NCBI RefSeq assembly: GCF_900604345.1
Contig: NZ_LR026983.1
Span: 2,046,001 to 2,110,000, forward strand
Reading direction: 5' to 3'
Length of the DNA stretch: 64,000 bases
Source of the DNA: Maliibacterium massiliense
GTDB taxonomy: Bacteria > Bacillota > Clostridia > Christensenellales > Maliibacteriaceae
The number at the start of each line of letters is the position of its first letter. Position 1 is the stretch's first letter. Of this stretch, positions 33,442 to 42,317 are shown piece by piece. The notes under the pieces are model-generated. The model was not told the DNA's origin. It ran no database searches and was given only the letters and a program-made list of their open reading frames with translations. A program made the position numbers and the translations under genes.

Positions 33442-33747
33442 ATAACAGCATAAACAAAGGCAATGAATGGGATAAAGTAGGTTGCGCGTTTGTGCCCATC
33501 AAGAGAGCTGCCGGCTGGTGCGAGGCAGCGGGCAAACCAACCGAAACTGGCCCAAGAGCCGCCAACCCAACGTGCGCCGGGCGCACAAGTAGGCTTGGAC
33601 GGAGCGGCCCCACCGTGAAAAGGGGCAGGACATGATCATTGTGTCTGGTAAAGTGGAAACCCCCTGGCAAAAAAGGGTTTCAAGTGGAGTGGTACCGCGG
33701 AAGTTTGCTCTTTCGTCTCTGTAGATGGAGATGAAAGAGCTTTTTTT
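33442..33747 (+). promoter_or_regulatory. T-box riboswitch before acyl-CoA synthetase
   Basis: All T-box parts are present in order: Stem I with AGTA (33476-33479), the distal AGAGAGCTG...GGTG loop (33502-33520), a GAA flank (33543-33545) of the specifier, the T-box core GTGGTACCGCGG (33689-33700) with TGGT for the tRNA end, and a terminator GCTCTTTCGTCTC/GAGATGAAAGAGC plus seven T (33707-33747). Uncharged tRNA would stabilise the antiterminator and switch the synthetase on. The triplet right after GAA is ACT (Thr); shifted by one it is CTG (Leu). TGGT predicts discriminator A, which excludes a Trp (TGG) reading. Confidence 0.93.
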
Positions 33748-33816
33748 ATCCGCCTGGTATGACGCAAGAAGCAAAGAACGAATGGTGGCATTGAGCAGAA
33801 AGGATGTGCGCAAAGC

Positions 33817-35520
33817 ATGCAGAACAATGTGCAGACGAAGCAGCAGAACAGCGAAGAACTGATGAGCATTACCCTCGGTGATTTGTTTGACCTGCGCGCA
33901 AAGATGCATCCGGACCGCGAGGCGGTCGTATATCCCCATGAGAAGCTGCGCTGGACGTGGGCCCAGTTCCGCGACGAGTGCAACGTGGTGGCCCGCGGCA
34001 TGATGGCCATGGGCATCAAAAAAGGGGACCACGTCGCCATCTGGGCGACGAACTACCCCCAGTGGCTGATGGTGATGTTTGCCACGGCGAAGATCGGCGC
34101 GGTGATGGTGACGGTCAACACCAACTATAAGGCCTTTGAGCTGGAATACCTGCTGCGCCAGAGCGATTCGTGCACGCTGGTGATGATGGACAGCTTTAAG
34201 GATTCTAATTATGTCTCCCACATCCGCCAGCTCTGCCCGATGCTCGATGCCTGCCAGCCGGGCCAGCTCAATAACAAAAAGCTGCCCTATCTTAAAAACG
34301 TGATCTACATCGGTGATGCGGATAAGACGCCCGCGGGCATGTTCAACTGGGACGACCTCTACAAGCTGGCCGAGCAGGTCAGTGAAGAGGAGCGCGCGGC
34401 CGTGCAGGCGAGCCTGGACGTACACGACGTGGTCAACATGCAGTACACATCGGGCACCACGGGCTTCCCCAAGGGCGTGATGCTCACCCATTTCAACATC
34501 GTCAACGACGGCAAGGCCATCGGCGATTGCATGGCCTTTACGCCCGAGGACCGGCTCTGCATTCCGGTGCCGCTGTTCCACTGCTTCGGCTGCGTGCTGG
34601 GCGTGATGGCCTCCGTCACCCACGGCACCACCATGGTGATGATCAAGAGCTTCAACCCCGTGCGGGTGATGCAGGCGCTGCAGTGGGAAAAGTGCACCGC
34701 CGTGCACGGCGTGCCCACCATGTTCATCTCCATGCTGGACCATCCCGATTTCCATACGTACGATTTTTCCACCATGCGCACCGGCATTATGGCGGGCTCG
34801 CCCTGCCCGATCACCTTCATGCGCCGCGCCATCGAGGAGATGAACATGCGCGAGATCACCATCGCCTACGGCCAGACGGAGAGCTCGCCCGTAATCACCC
34901 AGACCCGCACCGACGACCCCATCGAGGTGCGCGTCAACACCGTGGGCCGCACGCTGCCCAATATGGAGGTCAAGATCATCGACATGGAGACGGGCGAGGA
35001 CGCGCCCATCAACACCCAGGGCGAGATCGTCACGCGCGGCTACCAGGTGATGAAAGGCTACTACAACATGCCCGAGGCCACGCGCCAAGCCATCGATGAG
35101 AACGGCTGGCTGCACACCGGCGATATCGGTATGATGGATGAAAACGGCTACTTCAAGATCACCGGCCGCCTCAAGGACATGATCATCCGCGGCGGGGAGA
35201 ACATCTACCCGCGCGAGATTGAGGAGTTCCTCTACACCAACGACAAGGTGCAGGACGTGCAGGTGGTGGGCGTGCCCGACAAGCGCTACGGCGAGGAAGT
35301 GCTGGCCTTTGTGATCCTCAAGCCCGACTGCACCGCCACCCAGGAGGAGATGATCGACTTTATCAAAAACGGCCTGGCCCGCCACAAGGCGCCGCGCTAC
35401 GTGCGCTTTATCGATGCCTTCCCTATGACGGCAAGCGGCAAAATACAGAAGTTCAAGCTGCGCGAGATGGGCATCGACATGCTCAGCTTGCAGGAGGCCG
35501 CCGAGGTGGAAACCGCTTGA
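33817..35520 (+). CDS. AMP-forming acyl-CoA synthetase
   Basis: 567 residues. ANL-family enzyme: YTSGTTGFPKGVMLTHFN phosphate loop, YGQTESSPVITQ, TGDIGMMDENGYFKITGRLKD and the C-terminal catalytic Lys in TASGKIQKFKLRE. Similar to medium- and long-chain fatty acid or FadD-like ligases. Activates a carboxylic acid to its CoA thioester via an acyl adenylate. It is the first gene under the T-box, so its level should follow charging of one tRNA, unusual for this family. Substrate chain length cannot be read from sequence. Confidence 0.92.
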   Translation: MQNNVQTKQQNSEELMSITLGDLFDLRAKMHPDREAVVYPHEKLRWTWAQFRDECNVVARGMMAMGIKKGDHVAIWATNYPQWLMVMFATAKIGAVMVTVNTNYKAFELEYLLRQSDSCTLVMMDSFKDSNYVSHIRQLCPMLDACQPGQLNNKKLPYLKNVIYIGDADKTPAGMFNWDDLYKLAEQVSEEERAAVQASLDVHDVVNMQYTSGTTGFPKGVMLTHFNIVNDGKAIGDCMAFTPEDRLCIPVPLFHCFGCVLGVMASVTHGTTMVMIKSFNPVRVMQALQWEKCTAVHGVPTMFISMLDHPDFHTYDFSTMRTGIMAGSPCPITFMRRAIEEMNMREITIAYGQTESSPVITQTRTDDPIEVRVNTVGRTLPNMEVKIIDMETGEDAPINTQGEIVTRGYQVMKGYYNMPEATRQAIDENGWLHTGDIGMMDENGYFKITGRLKDMIIRGGENIYPREIEEFLYTNDKVQDVQVVGVPDKRYGEEVLAFVILKPDCTATQEEMIDFIKNGLARHKAPRYVRFIDAFPMTASGKIQKFKLREMGIDMLSLQEAAEVETA

Positions 35521-35661
35521 CAATACTGTAACAGGCGTGCCACAATAAACTGGATAGTGAACCCCCGCAAGAGGCGGGGTGCAGGGCCATGGACAATGCT
35601 GCATACAGGCGCGCTTGTTCATGGCCTTTGCGTGTGGCGCAAAAAGGGGGGAGCGTTCGAC

Positions 35662-37116
35662 GTGAAGATGGATGTGGCAATCATCGGCGGGGGCGTGATC
35701 GGTTGCGCGATCGCCCGGGCGCTATCATACACCATGAACAACGTGGCGGTGATCGAGGCAAAGGACGACGTGGCCATGGGCGCTTCGCACGCCAACTCCG
35801 GCATTGTGCACGCGGGCTTTGACGCGCCACCGGGCAGCCTGATGGCGCGCTTTAACGTGGAGGGCAACGCGATGTTTGACGCGCTGTGCGCGGATCTGCA
35901 GGTGCCGTTTACGCGCAACGGGTCGCTTGTGGCAGCCATGGGCGCAGAGGAGGAGCCGGCCCTTGCGCGCCTGCTTGCGCAGGGGCAGGCAAACGGCGTG
36001 CCGGGTTTGCGCATGCTCACGGGCGCGCAGGCGCGCGCGCTGGAGCCGGCGCTCAGCCCCGACATCAGCGCGGCGCTCTACGCGCCCACCGGCGGCATCG
36101 TCTGTCCCTACGGTTTGACGATCGCCCTGGCGGAGAACGCGGCGCAAAACGGCGCAACGTTTCTGTTTGACGCGCCGGTGGACGCCATCACCCAAAGCGC
36201 GGATGGCTTTACCCTGCACATGGGCGCGCGCACGCTCAGGAGCCGCTTTATCGTCAACGCCGCGGGCGCGCATGCGGACGAGGTCTCGCGCATGGCGGGC
36301 GCGGAGGCGTTTGCGATCCATCCGCGCAAAGGGGAGTACATGCTGCTGGATAAGAGCGAGGGGGGCATGCTGCGCGCCACGGTATTCCGCACCCCATCGG
36401 CCATGGGCAAGGGGGTGCTCGTCACCCCCACGGCGGACGGCAACCTGATGCTGGGCCCCACCGCGCAGGACGTGGCCGATAAGGAGGATACCGCAACGAG
36501 CGCAGAGGGCCTTGCGGCCATCCGCGCTTCGGTGACGCAGACCGTGCCGAAGGTGCGCCTGGGACGGGTGATCACCTCCTTTGCGGGGCTGCGCGCCGTA
36601 TCGGGAGAGGACTTTATCATCCAGGCTTCCAAGGTGGCGCCGGGGCTGGTGCAGGCGGCGGGCATCTGTTCGCCCGGCCTTACCTCCGCGCCCGCCATCG
36701 CCGCGCACGTGGTTGCGCTGCTGGAGGGGCTGGGGCTGGACGTCACGCCCAATCCATACGCGGTGCGCACGCGCACGGCGCCCAAGCCCTTCCGCCAGAT
36801 GAGCTGGGAGGAGCGCCGCGCCGCTATCGAAGCGGATCCGCGCTACGGGCACGTGATCTGCCGCTGCGAGACGGTGACCGAGGCGGAGATCGTGCGCGCG
36901 CTGGAGGGTCCGCTGCCCGCGCGCAGCGTGGACGCGATCAAGCGCCGCACCCGCGCGGGGATGGGCCGCTGCCAGGGGGGCTTCTGCAGCCCGCGCGTGA
37001 TGGAGCTGTTGCACGCGCACCTGGGCATCCCTTATCCGGATATTACCAAAATGGGCGGGGTGTCGCACATGGTGGCGCCGCGCGCGGGGGACGAGACGAA
37101 GGAGACGAACGTATGA
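35662..37116 (+). CDS. FAD-dependent oxidoreductase with BFD [2Fe-2S] domain
   Basis: 484 residues from GTG 35662 (GGGGGGAG eight bases upstream). N-terminal DVAIIGGGVIGCAIARAL binds FAD; the DAO-type fold matches glycerol-3-phosphate dehydrogenase GlpA and L-2-hydroxyglutarate oxidase families. C-terminal bacterioferritin-associated-ferredoxin-like domain with CRCETVTEAEI and GRCQGGFCSP supplies four Cys ligands. First of a three-gene block with a second flavoprotein and a DUF1667 protein, a common anaerobic arrangement thought to pass electrons from a hydroxy-substrate. 141 bases after the synthetase gene. Confidence 0.88.
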   Translation: MKMDVAIIGGGVIGCAIARALSYTMNNVAVIEAKDDVAMGASHANSGIVHAGFDAPPGSLMARFNVEGNAMFDALCADLQVPFTRNGSLVAAMGAEEEPALARLLAQGQANGVPGLRMLTGAQARALEPALSPDISAALYAPTGGIVCPYGLTIALAENAAQNGATFLFDAPVDAITQSADGFTLHMGARTLRSRFIVNAAGAHADEVSRMAGAEAFAIHPRKGEYMLLDKSEGGMLRATVFRTPSAMGKGVLVTPTADGNLMLGPTAQDVADKEDTATSAEGLAAIRASVTQTVPKVRLGRVITSFAGLRAVSGEDFIIQASKVAPGLVQAAGICSPGLTSAPAIAAHVVALLEGLGLDVTPNPYAVRTRTAPKPFRQMSWEERRAAIEADPRYGHVICRCETVTEAEIVRALEGPLPARSVDAIKRRTRAGMGRCQGGFCSPRVMELLHAHLGIPYPDITKMGGVSHMVAPRAGDETKETNV

Positions 37117-38363
37117 CGCGCAATGTGGATGTGGCGATCATCGGCGGCGGGCCGGCGGGCCTGGCGGCCGCCATTGCGGCGGTCGAGGCGGGCGCTGCGC
37201 GCGTGCTGGTGGTGGAGCGTGACCGCGCGCTGGGCGGCATACTGCAGCAGTGCATACACAACGGCTTCGGCCTGCACTACTTCGGCGAGGAGCTCACCGG
37301 GCCGGAGTACGCGCAGCGCTTTGTCGATATGCTCTGGCAGCACAACATCGACGTGATGACCGACACCATGGTGCTGGAGATCACCCCGCAAAAACGCATC
37401 TACGCGGTGGGCCCCGCCTACGGCGTGGTGGAGATCCAGGCGGCCGCCGTGGTGCTTGCGATGGGATGCCGCGAGCGTACCCGTGGCGCGCTCAATATCC
37501 CGGGCACGCGGCCTGCGGGCATCTACAGCGCGGGCTGCGTGCAGCGCCTGCTCAACATGGAGGGCTGGATGCCCGGCAGCCGCGTGGTGATACTGGGCTC
37601 GGGCGACATCGGTCTGATTATGGCGCGGCGGCTGACCTGGGAAGGCGCCCAGGTGGCCATGGTGTGCGAGCTGATGCCCTACTCGGGCGGCCTGACCCGC
37701 AACATCGTGCAGTGCCTGGAGGATAACGGCATCCCGCTGAAGCTCTCCCACACGGTGACGCAGGTGCACGGCAAAGAACGCCTGGAGGGCGTCACCGTGG
37801 CGCAGGTGGACGCTCAGGGCCGGCCCATGCCGGAGACGGCGCAGTACGTGCCCTGCGATACGCTGCTGCTCTCGGTGGGGCTGGTGCCGGAAAACGAGCT
37901 TTCCCAGCAGCTGGTACTGGACATGGACCCGGTGACGGGCGGCGCTGTGGTAGACCAGTACCGCCAGTGCAGTGTGCCGGGCGTATTTGCGTGCGGCAAC
38001 GTGCTGCATGTGCACGATTTGGTGGATTTTGTCAGCCGCGAGGCGGAGATTGCGGGCATGCATGCAGCGGCCTACGCGCGCGGGGAGGCGCTGCCAGCGG
38101 CGGCGCGCGCCATCGAGGCGGGCGCGGGGGTGCGCTACACGGTGCCCCAGCGCGTCTCGGGCGCGCCCCAGGGGAAGCTGGAGGTGTTTTTCCGCGTGCG
38201 CGCGCCCATGCGGCAGGTGACGATCACGGCGCGCAGCGCGGATGCAGTGCTCTACAGCCGCAAAAAGGCCGTCGTGGCCCCGGGCGAGATGGAGCACATC
38301 GCCTTTGAAGCGGGAAAGATGGATGCACCCATCGTGCTTTCAGTGGAGGAGATGCGCGCATGA
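37113..38363 (+). CDS. NAD(P)/FAD-dependent oxidoreductase (pyridine nucleotide-disulfide type)
   Basis: 416 residues. Two dinucleotide motifs: VDVAIIGGGPAGLAAAIAA at the N-terminus and VVILGSGDIGLIMARRL near residue 160, plus GVFACGNVLHVHDLVDFVS for FAD. The redox-active CxxC of disulfide reductases is missing; GCRERTRGALNIPG replaces that area. Partner flavoprotein of the gene upstream (four-base ATGA overlap) and of the DUF1667 gene downstream. Together they resemble a GlpABC-like membrane-free dehydrogenase. Confidence 0.87.
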   Translation: MTRNVDVAIIGGGPAGLAAAIAAVEAGAARVLVVERDRALGGILQQCIHNGFGLHYFGEELTGPEYAQRFVDMLWQHNIDVMTDTMVLEITPQKRIYAVGPAYGVVEIQAAAVVLAMGCRERTRGALNIPGTRPAGIYSAGCVQRLLNMEGWMPGSRVVILGSGDIGLIMARRLTWEGAQVAMVCELMPYSGGLTRNIVQCLEDNGIPLKLSHTVTQVHGKERLEGVTVAQVDAQGRPMPETAQYVPCDTLLLSVGLVPENELSQQLVLDMDPVTGGAVVDQYRQCSVPGVFACGNVLHVHDLVDFVSREAEIAGMHAAAYARGEALPAAARAIEAGAGVRYTVPQRVSGAPQGKLEVFFRVRAPMRQVTITARSADAVLYSRKKAVVAPGEMEHIAFEAGKMDAPIVLSVEEMRA

Positions 38364-38764
38364 GTATGGAAAAAGAGGCGTCCTTTGTGTGTATCGCCTG
38401 CCCTGTAGGCTGCCATCTGCACGTCGCGCGCGACGCGCAGGGGGCGCTCACGGTGACGGGCAACACCTGCAAACGGGGGGAGAGCTACGCAAAGAGCGAG
38501 TTTACCAAACCGGTGCGGGTGGTGACGTACTCGGTGCCCGTAAAGGACGGGGAGATGCCGCTGGTCTCTGTCAAGACGGCGACGCCCGTGCCCAAGGCGC
38601 GCATCAGCCAGGTGCTTCTCGCGCTGCGTGCCCTGCGGGCCGAGGCGCCCGTGATGGTGGGCGACGTGCTGCTTGCCGACGTGGCGGGCACGGGCGTGGA
38701 CATCGTGGCCACGCGCAACGTCGCCAAGCGCCGGCGCGCGGAAAGCCCGCTGCTGTTTGGGTAA
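38360..38764 (+). CDS. DUF1667 protein
   Basis: 134 residues. FVCIACPVGCHLHV and GNTCKRGESYAKSE give four Cys in a CxxC...C...C pattern that looks like an iron-sulfur or zinc site, similar to the N-terminal domain of molybdopterin oxidoreductases. DUF1667 genes nearly always follow this pair of flavoproteins. Coupled by a four-base overlap to the upstream gene. Likely the electron-transfer subunit of the complex. Confidence 0.9.
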   Translation: MSMEKEASFVCIACPVGCHLHVARDAQGALTVTGNTCKRGESYAKSEFTKPVRVVTYSVPVKDGEMPLVSVKTATPVPKARISQVLLALRALRAEAPVMVGDVLLADVAGTGVDIVATRNVAKRRRAESPLLFG

Positions 38765-38813
38765 GCGTGCCGCATACAACGGCAATACAGAGGAAGAAAT
38801 TGAGGTAAAAACG

Positions 38814-39563
38814 ATGCGCAATCGACTGGTAAGCATCCTGCTGGGCGTGGGCCTGGTGGGCGTTGGCGTCGCTGTGCTGGGCAATCTGCTCAGCTGGTGG
38901 CAGGTGGAACTTTTTTTTGACGGCTGGTGGACGCTGTTTCTGATCGTGCCGGCGCTTTGCAGCATGCTGGGTGAGCGCATCCACGCGGGCAACGCAATCC
39001 TGCTTGCCATCGGCGTGATCCTGCTATTGCGCGCCCAGAGGGTGATCTCATCGGGCAGCACCTGGCAGATCATCGTCATCGCGGTGCTGATTGTGGCGGG
39101 CCTTTCGCTGATATTGGGCGGTTTTGGCAGGCGGCGGGTATGCGCAAGCGGCGCGAAGGTCCCGTACACCGGCGAGGTGTGGCACAACGCAAGCAACGAT
39201 AGCCGGCCCTTACCCCGCTTTTCTGCGGTGCTCTGCGGCATCAACGCCGTCAGTCTGGCGGAGGATCTGCAGGGAGCCACCATCAGCGCGGTGCTGGGCG
39301 GCTGCCAGATCGACCTGAGCCGCGCGGGCATCCACAGGGATATTGAGATACAGGCAAGCGCGATATTGGGCGGCGTGGAGATCCGCGTACCCCAAAACGT
39401 ACGCCTGCGCGTATACGGCACGCCGGTGCTGGGCGGATGCGAAAACAAGGCCTTTACCACGGAGAAGGAGGACGCGCCCATGATCAGCGTGCGCTGCACG
39501 GCGGTGCTGGGCGGGGTGGAGATTCTAAACGGCGTGCAGCAGGCGAATCCTGCGCAGGATTAA
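38814..39563 (+). CDS. LiaF-like membrane protein
   Basis: 249 residues from ATG 38814 with GAGGT upstream. Three to four membrane helices in the first 105 residues (LiaI/toast-rack transmembrane part), then a C-terminal beta domain with a repeated step: FSAVLCGINAV, ISAVLGGCQIDL, ASAILGGVEIRVP and CTAVLGGVEIL, the LiaF C-terminal pattern. LiaF relatives restrain envelope-stress kinases; no kinase is adjacent here. Located 50 bases after DUF1667 and followed by a terminator. Confidence 0.83.
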   Translation: MRNRLVSILLGVGLVGVGVAVLGNLLSWWQVELFFDGWWTLFLIVPALCSMLGERIHAGNAILLAIGVILLLRAQRVISSGSTWQIIVIAVLIVAGLSLILGGFGRRRVCASGAKVPYTGEVWHNASNDSRPLPRFSAVLCGINAVSLAEDLQGATISAVLGGCQIDLSRAGIHRDIEIQASAILGGVEIRVPQNVRLRVYGTPVLGGCENKAFTTEKEDAPMISVRCTAVLGGVEILNGVQQANPAQD

Positions 39564-39594
39564 AGCGCGCATGGCATAAACATGGTTGACACGG

Positions 39595-39631
39595 CCGGCG
39601 GGCGAGGGAAAAGCCCCGCCCGCCGGTTTTT
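39595..39631 (+). terminator. Terminator of the oxidoreductase operon
   Basis: Perfect ten-bp stem CCGGCGGGCG/CGCCCGCCGG followed by TTTTT. Confidence 0.92.
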
Positions 39632-39837
39632 ATATGGCGCGCGCGGGGGAGGCGCATCTACGTGGATTGCTTGCCGCACCTAAGTACAGCGCTTTCATAG
39701 TACGCAGGCGCCGCAACTGCCGAAGGGGAAGCGGCTGCGCGAGGCATAACCAATGCTTTTTATTACGGCCTGGCCTGCCGAAGCGCGGCTGGCGCTTTTT
39801 TATCGCGCTTTGGCCCCTGATCGCGCGGGGAAATGCA
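39632..39837. other. Spacer before the dynamin operon
   Basis: About 205 bases with no gene. Holds a small AGCGC/GCGCT hairpin followed by TTTTTT (about 39782-39801), a second terminator-like signal that further isolates the dynamin operon from upstream transcription. Confidence 0.4.
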
Positions 39838-39866
39838 TTGCGATCCACAAAGTTATTTGCTATAGT
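39838..39866 (+). promoter_or_regulatory. Promoter of the dynamin operon
   Basis: TTGCGA, 17-bp spacer, TATAGT (39861-39866), 70 bases before the first ATG in a locally AT-rich stretch. Confidence 0.65.
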
Positions 39867-39935
39867 TAAATTATTGAAGTTTCGTAAACCGCACGTCCCG
39901 CCAGGCACACCTTCCGAAAAAAGAGGTTGTTTCCC

Positions 39936-41708
39936 ATGCAAGACAGCATCAGTTACAGAAATATGGAATTTGAGCTGTACGGCAATCTCGTACAGATGAA
40001 AAACATCCTTTCCTATTACGCGCCGGAGGATCCGATCATTTCGGAGATCGCCGGCTGCCTGGAGCAGATTAAGACCCGCACCTATAACGTGGCGGTGATG
40101 GGGGAGTTTCGCCGCGGCAAGTCCAGCCTGATCAACGCGCTGCTGGGGCTGAAGGTGTTGCCTGCCGATGTGACGCCCACCACGGCTACCATCAACAGAA
40201 TCACCTTTGGCACGGAGCCAGAGGTGGTTCTTCATTTTAAGGATGCGCGCAGCCAGCGCATCCGTATCGACGAATTGCAGGATTACGTCACAAAAATCAC
40301 CGAGGAGCAGGAGAAGGTGGCCCGCTCCATCCGCGAGGCGGTGGTCTACTACCCCACGGTCATCTGCCAGAACCACGTGGATATCATCGATACCCCCGGG
40401 CTCAACGACGATGCGGACATGACCCAGACCACCATCGGCCTGCTGCACGAGATCGACGCGGTGATCGTGGCGGTATCCGCCCTCTCCCCGTTCAGCCAGA
40501 GCGAGAGCAGCTTTGTCGCGGATTTGATTGCAAGCCCTAGCGTGCACAACATCGTCTTTGTGATCACCTTTATCGACCAGATCGAGCCGGAGGACTTTCC
40601 GCGCCTGTTTGACACCATCTGCGCGCGCATCGATACCATGGTGCGCGCCGAGGTGGAGGCGCGCTACAGCGACCGGCCCGATATCCTGGAAAAGGCGCGG
40701 CATATCCTGGGGGAGAAGCGCCTGCGCATCTTTGCCGTCTCGGCCTACCAGGCGCTCAGATCGTTCGTGACCAACGACCGCAAGCTGCTCAAGGCCAGCC
40801 GCTTTCCCGTCTTTAAGGAGCAGCTCTACGCGCTGCTCACCGCCCAGCAGAGCGTGCACATCGTGCAGCGCACCTACGAGATGATCCTCAAGGCGGCCCG
40901 CAAGTTTGATGAGATATACCAGAATAAATTTGCCATCATCTCCGGCAACATCGACCGCCTACAGGACGCCCAGCGCGACAGCACCGCGTACTTTGAGGAG
41001 CGCGCCGCCCACATCGAGCAGGCGCATGCGCGCGGGGACGCGCGGCTTGTCAAGCTGGTGGAGGGCGTGCCGGCCTTTGCCGATGCGGGCAAGGCGGCGT
41101 TTATCAAGGCACTTGCCGCTGTGGGGAAGAACGACGCCCAGACCATCCGCGCGGCCATCCTGCAGGGGCAGAACGACGCGCAGGCGGCGCTGGAGAAGGC
41201 GTGCGCGCAGCTGCTTGCGGTGCTGGAGGGCTGCTTTGCCGATGCGGTGCTGGACGTGTTCGATTTCCGGGAAAGGAAGCTCTGTAAACCGCTGGAGGAA
41301 CACCTGCCCGGCCTGCTTACGAACAACGACGCCCTGCTCTCTGAGACGGAGGCGGCCATGGCGTCCGCGGGCAAGCTGCCGCGCTTTGCGTGGTGTGAGG
41401 ACTGCGCGCCCAAGGTTGCCAACCTGGCGCATGCCAACGTGATCGTGCACATCGGCGCGGTGCTGCGCCACTCGCTTGCGCGCTACGCCAGCAAGCTGAA
41501 GACGTATATCGCTGCGCGCTGGGAGCCGCTGCTGACAGCGGGGGAGCGGGACGCAGCCAAGCGCGAGACCATCGAAAAATGTCTTGCGGAAAACCTGCAG
41601 CGCGAACAGAACGATCTGCTCGTATGCAAGGGCAACTACCAGCTGCATAAGGATATGGTGGAGCTGTTGGTGCAAAGCACCACGCGCCTGCGCCAGCAGG
41701 TGGAATAA
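39936..41708 (+). CDS. Dynamin-like GTPase A
   Basis: 590 residues from ATG 39936 (AGAGG upstream; TTG 39927 possible). P-loop GEFRRGKSS at about 56-64, switch Thr in TPTTATINR, and DTPGLNDDADM at 152-162; the guanine motif position reads TFID instead of NKxD. The rest is helical (stalk). No clear membrane segment; late Cys pair CEDC. First gene of a five-gene operon with two other dynamins. Bacterial dynamins bind and remodel membranes; the soluble build suggests it may need a membrane-anchored partner such as GTPase B. Confidence 0.88.
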   Translation: MQDSISYRNMEFELYGNLVQMKNILSYYAPEDPIISEIAGCLEQIKTRTYNVAVMGEFRRGKSSLINALLGLKVLPADVTPTTATINRITFGTEPEVVLHFKDARSQRIRIDELQDYVTKITEEQEKVARSIREAVVYYPTVICQNHVDIIDTPGLNDDADMTQTTIGLLHEIDAVIVAVSALSPFSQSESSFVADLIASPSVHNIVFVITFIDQIEPEDFPRLFDTICARIDTMVRAEVEARYSDRPDILEKARHILGEKRLRIFAVSAYQALRSFVTNDRKLLKASRFPVFKEQLYALLTAQQSVHIVQRTYEMILKAARKFDEIYQNKFAIISGNIDRLQDAQRDSTAYFEERAAHIEQAHARGDARLVKLVEGVPAFADAGKAAFIKALAAVGKNDAQTIRAAILQGQNDAQAALEKACAQLLAVLEGCFADAVLDVFDFRERKLCKPLEEHLPGLLTNNDALLSETEAAMASAGKLPRFAWCEDCAPKVANLAHANVIVHIGAVLRHSLARYASKLKTYIAARWEPLLTAGERDAAKRETIEKCLAENLQREQNDLLVCKGNYQLHKDMVELLVQSTTRLRQQVE

Positions 41709-41721
41709 AGGGGGAAGGATT

Positions 41722-42285
41722 ATGAAGAAATGCACCAAATGCGGGGCGGTCATCGCCGACGAGGCGCGCTTTTGCGTGCACTGCGGCGCGACGCAGGGGG
41801 CGGCCCAACTGCCCACAGCCAAGGCTGCCGCGCCGGCTGTGTCCGTGGCAAAAGCGGACACGCCGCCGGCGCGCGCGCGGGAAAAGGCGTGCACCTGCTG
41901 CGCCACAAAGCTTGCGCAGGACGTGATCTTCTGCCCCCAGTGCGGCACAAAGCTGTACGTGCGGCCCGCGCCATTTATCCGCAAGGGGGAACTGCTGATG
42001 CGCTTTGAGCCCTGCGAGCTGGTCAAGATGGGTCTGCTCAAAACCAAGGGTTCGCTGCACATCTACGATGACAAGCTGCTCTTTCAGGCGGGCAGCAACG
42101 CCCACCAGTACCCCCTGTCGGATATCGCGCAGGCGGCGGCCGCGTCGGTGCTGGGGCGGCCGCTCAGCCTGAAAGTGACCACCAAGGCGGGCAAAAGCTT
42201 TGTCTACGCCATCGAGGCCGAGCATGCGGATTTTCTGCCCTACATAATCGAGCTGCTGCTGGATTACCGGTACATGGCTTCATAA
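41722..42285 (+). CDS. Double zinc-ribbon protein with C-terminal PH/GRAM-like domain
   Basis: 187 residues. Two CxxC-x(n)-CxxC ribbons: CTKCGAVIADEARFCVHCG (residues 4-22) and CTCCATKLAQDVIFCPQCG (about 57-75), separated by an Ala-Pro linker. The C-terminal 100 residues (GSLHIYDDKLLFQAGSNAHQ, then KSFVYAIEAEHADFL) look like a GRAM/PH-type beta domain, a fold that often binds lipids or proteins. Thirteen bases after GTPase A. Probably an adaptor linking the GTPases to a membrane or to each other. The domain call for the C-terminus is by pattern only. Confidence 0.75.
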   Translation: MKKCTKCGAVIADEARFCVHCGATQGAAQLPTAKAAAPAVSVAKADTPPARAREKACTCCATKLAQDVIFCPQCGTKLYVRPAPFIRKGELLMRFEPCELVKMGLLKTKGSLHIYDDKLLFQAGSNAHQYPLSDIAQAAAASVLGRPLSLKVTTKAGKSFVYAIEAEHADFLPYIIELLLDYRYMAS

Positions 42286-42317
42286 ATACATATTAAGCAA
42301 TAAGGAGGGGGTTCATT

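Noticed and set aside
33499..35622. 707-codon minus-strand frame
   Set aside because: Antisense to the acyl-CoA synthetase and crosses the T-box leader; no coding character.
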